Assembly (NCBI GenBank): GCA_963971225.1
Contig: OZ020267.1
Coordinates: 152,635,920 to 152,699,919, forward strand
Length of the DNA: 64,000 nt
Origin: Melieria omissa
Taxonomy: Eukaryota; Arthropoda; Insecta; Diptera; Ulidiidae
Direction: 5' to 3'
Notes under the pieces: generated by a model
Told to the model about the DNA's origin: nothing
Database searches by the model: none
Seen by the model: only the letters and a program-made list of their open reading frames with translations
Program-made: the position numbers and the translations under genes
Part shown: positions 56,361 to 64,000 of the stretch, piece after piece
How positions within the stretch are numbered: the first letter of the stretch is position 1
Layout: every line of letters begins with the position of its first letter

Positions 56361-58328
56361 GCGTGTGCGGCTTGTTTCTTGCCGTTTCGGGCAGGTTTTG
56401 TTTTACGCTCGATACGAATTATTTGTTGTTGTTGTAGCTGCTGCCACTTTTGGTTAGTTGTTTGACTTTGATGCCGTAGCGTTTTACTCGCTTTTGTATA
56501 TCGGAAACAGTTTGCGGACTTGAACTTAAAAACCAGTGCTTGGCGCACTGTTTCTGGTTTTGTGTGTTGCAATTCACACATTTCATAATTGAAAATTGAA
56601 TTTGGAAATATTTGAGGCAAAAGTGAGAGCCGAATTGAGTAACCAAAGATTTGTTTTCTTTGTTGTTTTTGTTATTTTTTTTTGCCAAAATGCTATGCAA
56701 ATTTCTTCTTCGCCAATGAGTTTTCTATTTAAGGCCACGTTACGCTACAAACCACAACCAGTAAATGTTGTAAACAAATCGAAAATTTCCAGAAATTCGT
56801 TTTTGGCGCTGTGAATCTGGCAACGCCATTGCTTCCCCCTCTTTCCCCTCATTGGCGCCCTGGGCGCTTTCTATTGTTCGGTCCCGTTTTCACATGCATC
56901 GTCAATAAATCATAACGTGTGGCCCGCAAACAACAAACGCAACCAGCAGTCAGCGAACTAAAATGAAAAGTGTACAAGTTGGCAGCGCAAATGTGGCTGC
57001 CAAAGTAAGCCACCGGCGCTGTGCAGCATTTCGATTTTCCGCAGCAATGTTGCCGGCTGTCTGTGTGTTTGTGTGTGTGGTTGGTTTGTGGGAAAAATGT
57101 TGCTGGAAGCAGTTGCCGCTGCGGTCCACTTCACGCTGCAAGTAAAACAATTTCTGCGCAAAGTAGAAAGTTTTTTCCTGCTGCCTGCTGCGCACTTGCA
57201 GCTGGAAATTAAATAATGCAAAAGAAAATAGGTGCAAGGAAAAACATAAAAAGGCCAAAGCAACAACAAAAACCTGCGCAAGTGACTATGGAAATTGCTG
57301 AAGTTGGGAGTTAAATGGAAAATCACTTCAATTCACTTCCCCCTTCCCCGTCGACTTGCAACGTTTTGTGCGAGAAGCATGTAAATTGCTTTGCAGCATT
57401 CGTGTGCTGTCTCTTTCTGGCGTTCACCGGTGCATTTACACCACTTAATCATATGCAAAATACACGATTATCAACAAAATGAAAACTGCAGTAAATGCAT
57501 AAAAAAGCAGCATATTTTTGCTTGCTTGAGGTTTTGTCGGGAATTTTGTTCGTTTTTGTTGTTTGCCTTTTGCCACTGTTCGAGTTGAAAATTCGAATCA
57601 ATACGGAAGTAAATTTGTGGCGTTTAATTTAACAAAATTCGCCCAGGAAAAGAGCGATTAACGAGAGTTACGAAATGGCTTCTACGCCGCACAGAGCAGC
57701 GCTCGCAGCAATAAATTTGAATGGCGGAAAGGCAGACAATAAAATTGAAATTGAAAGTAAACGAACAAAACACAAAAGTGATGATTGTCAAAGCGTGGAT
57801 GTGTGGAGGGCGTTGCGAAGGATCGTCACAACAAATTTCGGAAGAGAATGTTTAAAGCTCGAGATATAACTGGTTGACAACAGATCTTTTGGTTTGTGGG
57901 CTGAGCGCAGGACGTTCATAATTTTCAAAATGTCTATTTTGTGTCCTGTGTATTGATTCTGCCCGACACTAACCAATTCACCGCTGATATCTACAGTCTG
58001 TGGCAACTACTTTAGCAAGAGAAATTATGGTTTTCGTCACTTGATATGAAGATCTATCTATCGATCTCTATTTGCATTCAATGAGCTGTTTTTTTTTAAT
58101 ATGAAAAGTCTGTCAACAATTGCCTCATGTCGTCAATACCTGCGTTACGTTCTCGCAAATAATTACAGACACTCAAAAGTTATTCCGTTTGCCTACAAAT
58201 TCTACTAATGTCAATAACTCAAGAAACGTGAGTGCACCAAAAACACAATTTTCCACTTTGACATCTAATTTCGCGGATAAATTAGAGCTCGTAAATAAAC
58301 ACTTGTCCGCTGCTACCTTCTTTTTCCG

Positions 58329-58350
58329 CTCTCTCTCTCTCTCTCTCTCT
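58329..58350. repeat. (CT)n microsatellite
   Basis: Twenty-two uninterrupted bases of CT repeat (GA on the minus strand). It is another possible GAGA-factor site, but there is no initiator evidence beside it. Confidence 0.9.
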
Positions 58351-58964
58351 TTCTCTCCACACTTAATGGAAAAATCAAATTTGTTTCAATAAGTACTCAG
58401 ACACGATTGTGGGGTATCTTAAGTTTGAAAAGATTCTAAAGCACGTTCGACATGCAGCGCCAAGGCGGCAATTACCAACAATTTGCACAACAACAATAAC
58501 ATGGAATGGCATTTTTGTGCAGTTAAGCCATATCATATAATTAAGAAATTCCCCAGCAAAGCAACAACAGTGGGAGTGCACTAAGCTCGACCCAACGGCG
58601 GGCGGGTATCTAACCCACAACTTCTTACAGAACACGACGATTTGTATTGTCGAGTTTTTCAATTGTGTTGTCATTGTCGGCAGTTGCTGCGCAGTTCACG
58701 TTATTGAAATGAGTGAAAACATTCAATTTTATGCAAATTTGTTACACTCCGCAATGCGTTGTTTTGTTGTGCGAGATGTAACGGTCTTAAATGAGCGTCT
58801 ATAACTTTAACGGGTTTTTGACAGATTTGTCAAACAGTTGACAATGGCATGACGTAACTGCTGATGGGACTGTTGAATTTTTAAAAAATAATTTATGTGC
58901 CAGATTGAAGCCGAAAAAGTAAACAAAATGTAAATATTTTTGAAAATCGATTTAATAATATTTA

Positions 58965-60181
58965 GGGTAAAAGGTTCGGTTGTAGGCATAGTTCGGTTGT
59001 GGGCACCCCTTCGTATCTCTTGATAGAAAGCAGGCTGGGTTTTTTTGACTAAGGCCATTTGTTCATTATGGAACCACGATCTTTTTGTGCCAAATACTGA
59101 GTCGAACAGACACGCCTGCTTTGTGCTGGGACCATATATATCTTTCTGTGCTTAAAAAATAAGACAAACATTTTTTTACACATTTTAAATGGTGTCATAA
59201 ATCGAAGTGAATCCATCGAGAAGGCGAGTAAAATGCATTTTTATTTAGTAAATTTATTATACTTTGTGATCCAATATTGATTACAACCAATATGTTTACC
59301 CCGAACAAATTTTTCACTACTTCTCAAAATGGCTGCCAAATTCGGTTGTGGGCACTGCAATTAGTTCGGTTGTGGGCACCCATCTTTTAGTGATTTGGTA
59401 AGTTTTGGTAAGTTATTTCATCGAAAATGGTCTTCTAACGCATTTTTTGGTTGTTTTAGTTATATCTTCCAAGGGTAAATAAAAAAAATCCTCCGATATC
59501 TTTTTTAATGTGCTGGATGTAATTTAACATTGTTCTGCAGATAAGCTAACCACAAAATCGACTGCCGTAGCGTATGCGATTTCCTGAACCACTTTCCAAC
59601 GCTACAAAAAGAAGGTGGAAGAAAATTTCGGAAACATCAAAGCTGTCGACGGTGGTGTTTTCTTCTTTTTCTTCTTTTCGTGGATGTTATCGAATCAGGT
59701 TAACTGGTGTTTTCCACCTTCTTCACGTCACAGCACTTGAAGAGTGTTGATTAATTAGGTTGAATTTCATTTTACTTTAGGTCTTCTTGACAGCCCAGGA
59801 GAATAACTTGGTCACTTACATTTTGAAATGCCCGTCCATCCAAAATGTGCCGACATGCGTACCAGCTACTTCACATGCGTGCATTGTGCTTCAAATAATT
59901 AAAACTTAATGTTTTTCTATATTCGTGTTGGTTTTTCCGTTTCCACCAGATTTTCCAGGGGTGCCCACAACCTAACCAAAAAAACATTTTTGTTAAAAAT
60001 GACTACTTTACAAAATTAACAAAAACAACTTTCCTATTTGACGGAATCGATTTACTTTTGTCATTACTTGTTAGCTAAGGTTTCTAGCTTTCCATAGATG
60101 TCCATATGTCCGATTAAGAAGAACTTGGTAAAAAGTTATGAGCCAAAAACAAAAAGGTGCCCACAACCGGAACCATTCCCC
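58965..60181. mobile_element. 1.2-kb DNA element with repeated GGTTGTGGGCAC ends
   Basis: The ends are inverted: the left starts GGGTAAAAGGTTCGGTTGT and the right, read inward on the minus strand, starts GGGGAATGGTTCCGGTTGT. Both are flanked by TA (58963-58964, 60182-60183). The motif GGTTGTGGGCAC or a one-base variant occurs six times: near 58975, 58994, 59343 and 59368 on the plus strand and near 59961 and 60157 on the minus strand. The interior has no readable transposase, so it is a non-autonomous DNA element with subterminal repeats. TA flanks suggest the Tc1/mariner/pogo superfamily, which is not proven. Confidence 0.85.
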
Positions 60182-63100
60182 TACTTAATTAACAAATTTC
60201 TTAGACATAATGTTAGGTCTTTAAGGCCTTCAAACGACGCGTCATTTGTGTTAGGTGTGAGAGATCGCTGTTGGCATTTGCCATGTGTGGCTTCTGTTGC
60301 TTTAAATTAAAGTGGCATTTTCTTGCCTCAAAAAATTTTAATAATTATTATTAATGCAACTGCAAAGCGTGCTTTTAGTCATATTTGAAGCTGAACTCTG
60401 CTCTTTTGGGTAAATTTATATGATATTTTTTAGTGGCATTATGACAATTGGCTGTTTCGCTGCATGCCACAAGTGGCGCGTGACGCACGTGATGCCACAT
60501 ATTCAAAGCATACGGCACCTGAACAAAAGGTCCTGCGTATATATTTTACTTCACAACTTCATTCATAAAAATCGTGTTGCACGTCTCAAATGGCGTTAAA
60601 CACGGCAATAGTGCAATAATGCCTCGTGTGTTGCACTTGTCGTTTTGCTGCTGCGCCATGTTGTTGATACTCGTTCCGCACTTGCCACATATGGAACCAC
60701 ATTTCGAGGCTGTTGTTGTTGTTGTTGTTTTAGTTGGCATTTGACATGCGAGAAAGAGACACACGTTTATGTAATGCCGCCCCCGTGCCGTGTCGTGCTG
60801 ACATTTCGAGCACTTGCCGCAATTATGCGCGATTGAAGTCTACGTGCGTGATTTGCCACAGATTGGGGGCGTTTAAATGCTTATGAGCCAATTGCTGGCG
60901 TTTATAACACTTTCGCGCTCATTTGCACTTTTGCTTTTTAATTATAATTGTTGACAGAAAATTGTGTCAACGACGATCGCAAAACTTCAGTTGCCGACGG
61001 CCTTCAGGCCAAATGCTTTTGTGCCAGAAACTGTTGTAACGCCTGTGGCACCGTTTACCAACAAAATCGCCAACACCTACACACATCGTACACTTGAAAA
61101 TTCAAAATCCATTGATTTTTGAGTCAGTTTTTGCATAACTCTTTGGGTGATTCCAATATTGAATGTCATTACCTGACAAAATGTGCATCGAGGACGTGAA
61201 GTGTGTCGCAGAAATTCACGCGCTGCCTTTTCAAATCAAGGTTTTTACTTTTTTTGACGTTATTCCACTTCAAATGCTTTCAGTAGCTGATTTGAATCAA
61301 ATATTTAGAAAACCATTTCGTCGCCCCACTTCCACCAGTCTCGCTTTAATTTATGCATTCGTCCCGGTTGATATCAATAATTCACCTTCTGCAAATTCTA
61401 AAAAGTGAAACTTGCCGCCGCCTAACTCATAAATCATTAAAACCTTTCAGCTATCACACAAAATATTCAAAATGCCAAATGCCATTCCTCCACATCCACA
61501 ACTCCCATGTTCATTTTATCCAATGACGCGTTTCGCCATTAATTTTTCAGTTGTGTTTTGGTTGTTCTTGTTTGTTTTTTGCTCCTCCATACATCTGCAA
61601 CTGGGCCGTTTTATCTTTGCGTCGATCGGCGAAATCTATAAATTGCCATTCCCAGGCGCTTACTTTACTCTGTCTCTGTTTCTGGTTGTCCATATCTCAG
61701 AATTCTCACTCTCTGCCTTTGCATTTCTTTTTTGGGTTGTTTGCTTGTGTTGCGTAAAAAACGCCAATCGCGAATCTTTTTCGCTGTGGGGCGGGTATCT
61801 AATTTCGCGTTAAATCTTTGTCTGACTGCCTGCTTGTGTTTCTGTCTGGCTGAGTGTTTGTAAAAAACAACTTAGCAGCAACAAATATGGCATTTGTCAT
61901 TTCCGTTGCAAAGTCCTCGAATGTATCGTGGCTGCTGGCTTTGCCTACCTTGAGCTCTCATTGATAGTTTATTTGTGCGGAGATATTTAAAGTTCTCTTT
62001 AACTGCTTTTTAACTTATCTTCAGTCACATTTACTAAACTTTTAATTTGTAAATAAAAGAAATTTAGGCTAATAGTGTTTTTATAATTGCTTGGAGTAAA
62101 ATCGCTGTGTCTTTGTTCATTTAAGTTTCTCAACTTTGTGACTGTCGTGTCAAAAAAGTGCAAATTTTAACACTAATTTAATTTTAACTAATTACAAACC
62201 TCCAAATAGGTTTTGCTCCCTTCCCACTTGTCACTGGTCAGTTCACATTTGCGCGTCTCTCTGCTTGAAAACTATTTTTTGTTTCTCTTTTCTGTAAACC
62301 GCTCACATTATGCTGCGCCCATAAATGGCGCGCTGTCACCGTAAACGCGGTTTCAACGCCCAAACCGTGGCGCAGGCCACGAAGGCGTGTTGGCATCTAA
62401 TGGCCAAACTCGCCAATGATGAATCCCGCAAATCAATCACCCATTGTCGCATTGCATAATTGAAGACAACGAACCTTTATGTAAAACTTGGTTTTAAATG
62501 GCGACACTTTTCGCTGCATGCCTCGACTCGACTCGACCACGAGCCGCTGCATTTGGCAGCTTGGCTACTTTGCGTACGAATGTTTATACACCAATTTTGA
62601 ATTTATTATGGACGACTCAACGGCACCGACAACGACGACGACGACGACGATTCGTTGCTGGTCTCATCGGCGTCGTTGGCGCTGATTTTGGTTTTAAATT
62701 TATTGATAGTCATTGTCGCCGGCTGCATGCGGTGACTTGTTTACAAATTCTCTGACAGCGAGTGCAAGACAATTCACCAATTCCACTGGCTGTCTATTGT
62801 TACGTGTTTTGCCTGCCATATGGCAAGTGTGATTTATGAATTATTGTGCGGCATGTTGAAAATACAATGTGTCTGTGAATGGGTGTTTTGGCAGCGTTCA
62901 AACTGCTTCGGTAGCTGAGAGATTCATTAAAACTTTCCACAATGATTCATTGATGATAATTTACAACTCGACTCATGAACATGAAATTTGAGTAAAATCT
63001 GCACGGGTGCAATTTACTATTTGACTTTTATGTCCCCAAAATGTCCTCCGATGAACTGCGTTTGGGTTTTGTGCCACGTGGACGCCTCTAATTTTGTGAA

Positions 63101-63624
63101 TGTAGCACTCAAGTGGGAGTTACAGTTGACTGCATTGAACGTTGACACTTCGATAAGCAAAGCAATTGAATGAGCATCAGCTTCAATTTAACAGCCGCTT
63201 GCCACCAATTAAGATCAGTTAACGCCATCGGAGAATTACGCACACCAGCGCCAGAATGCTTACAGCCCCATAATTAAACTACTCGAGCATAGGGTGAACG
63301 AACTATATTTCTCTACTCTACTAAGTGTACACTGATACTTTGAACTACACACACGCATACACACTCAGAACATACATGGCGTATGCGTAGTGAGTTTACG
63401 CAAATAATCATAGTAACAACAATGTATCATAACAACAAATTTATAAAGCCTGCAGGCTGGCAAGTGCCATCGTCCGTATGGTTGACTGCAATTTTTCTTG
63501 CCAACAAATGCAAATGTGGCTGCTGCCAACAGGCAACTGCAATTTTTTAATTTTGCTGAGTGAGTGGATTTTTACAGTGGTTAAAGTTATTTCATAGCTT
63601 TACTAAATAAAATTAAAAAAATTA
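60182..63624 (+). other. Btk29A: Giant intron: no recognised gene
   Basis: No exon or delimitable element. Contains a TTG run (60712-60730) and a GAC run (62633-62650). Open frames at 61472-61813 and 61163-61408 are hydrophobic or low-complexity and lack domains. Confidence 0.5.
62633..62650. repeat. (ACG)n microsatellite
   Basis: Six ACG/GAC triplets. The frame across it gives a Thr or Arg run in a spurious open frame. Confidence 0.85.
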
Positions 63625-63940
63625 TTAACCCTTTCGCTATTTTGTTGCCATATGGCACATTGCTACTTTGTGGAAGTCTGAACCCTCTGTGGTTTCAAGA
63701 ATACATTTTTTGTTGGTCTTTAGAATAGTTTGAAGTTTTAGGAAAAATACGAAATTAATAAACTGAATATTAAAGTTTAAAGAAGAGAAGTATACACGTT
63801 TTTTTACTATGTCAAGACATAGTCAAGGAAGAAGAAGCACAAAACTCAGAAACTTTTTAATTCGACGTTTTCTTTCAATTTAGATACTTTTTTGTGTTAA
63901 TTTTGGTTAAAGTGAATGAAGAAATACTCAAATTTTCGTT
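63625..63940. repeat. Dispersed repeat, copy 2
   Basis: Same order and orientation of blocks as at 6694: TTAACCCTTTCGCTATTTTG, CCCTCTGTGGTTTCAAGAAT, TAGTTTGAAGTTTTAGGAAA, GAAGTATACACGTTTTT, and later AATGAAGAAATA. This copy has about 30 extra bases before 'TTTCAATTTAGATA'. The right limit is uncertain because it lies close to the window edge. No coding content. Confidence 0.8.
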
Positions 63941-64000
63941 ATGCGTCAAAAGTTTTATGTTTAAGTAATTATTACAGCCACAACGATGTGGTTGCTCTCA

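Larger units (their letters stand above)
54017..58964 (+). other. Btk29A: Giant intron: no recognised gene
   Basis: Contains (GT)n runs at 55817-55831 and 56342-56360, a (CT)n run at 58329-58350 and a second A-rich leader-like stretch at about 55180-55440 preceded by TATAAATG at 55172. No protein-coding exon is recognised. Confidence 0.45.

Noticed and set aside
57675..57869. 64-codon frame starting MASTPHRAALAAINLNGG
   Set aside because: It looks less repetitive than most and has a fair start context, but I recognise no family, and nothing around it suggests a transcript.
1..64000. CRISPR arrays, operons, rRNA, phage or other prokaryotic systems
   Set aside because: All repeats seen are microsatellites, tandem repeats or mobile elements of insect type. 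Introns and 5' leader composition show a eukaryotic, probably fly, genome.

Overview
The window is non-coding-rich eukaryotic DNA from an insect, most likely a higher fly (Diptera, Schizophora; a tephritid-type genome is my best guess). It shows spliced exons with GT-AG borders, abundant CAA/TTG triplet runs, (GT)n microsatellites, 5' UTR-like A-rich stretches, and insect-type LINE and Tc1/mariner relics. There are no bacterial operons, no rRNA and no recognisable tRNA.

The only gene I can name with confidence is the Tec-family tyrosine kinase Btk29A, on the + strand. Three exons near the left end (2865-2960, 3158-3296, 5320-5466) join in frame to encode the C-terminal half of the PH domain and the complete Btk-type zinc finger (H-x10-CC-x9-C). 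The upstream PH exons lie before the window. The proline-rich/SH3/SH2/kinase exons lie beyond it. The rest of the window (5467 to past 64000) is therefore one intron of more than 58 kb. Inside it, at 35613-35745, is a 44-codon exon starting with ATG and ending at a phase-1 donor. That is the same phase as the zinc-finger exon, so both can join the same downstream exon. I read it as the alternative first coding exon of the short Btk29A isoform, which lacks the PH domain and zinc finger. Two further regions (about 20.1-21.0 kb and 53.6-54.0 kb) look like promoter plus non-coding 5' exon. The second has an initiator and a downstream promoter element at the exact canonical spacing.

The giant intron is a landing zone for mobile elements, nearly all 5'-truncated or broken. 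They are a LINE with a 12-bp target-site duplication (17480-18029), an internally deleted Tc1/mariner-superfamily element (18118-19065), a 210-bp TIR element (21405-21614), and a foldback element interrupted by a second LINE (25098-26684). Next come an I-type LINE with a (TAA)n tail and a 14-bp target-site duplication (38625-39532), tail to tail with a minus-strand LINE (39547-40560). The rest are a truncated Tc1 element joined to a LINE relic (46226-47300), a 1.2-kb element with a six-times repeated subterminal motif (58965-60181), and a 592-bp element with nested inverted repeats (13840-14431). A dispersed repeat starting TTAACCCTTTCGCT occurs at 6694 and again at 63625. A 124-bp tandem triplication sits just upstream of the zinc-finger exon.

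One unidentified small antisense ORF (37787-38005, minus) with a nearby AATAAA is offered as a low-confidence nested gene or retrocopy. I found no evidence of a new multi-gene biological system. The most informative structures are the alternative-promoter architecture of Btk29A and the dated nesting of mobile elements.
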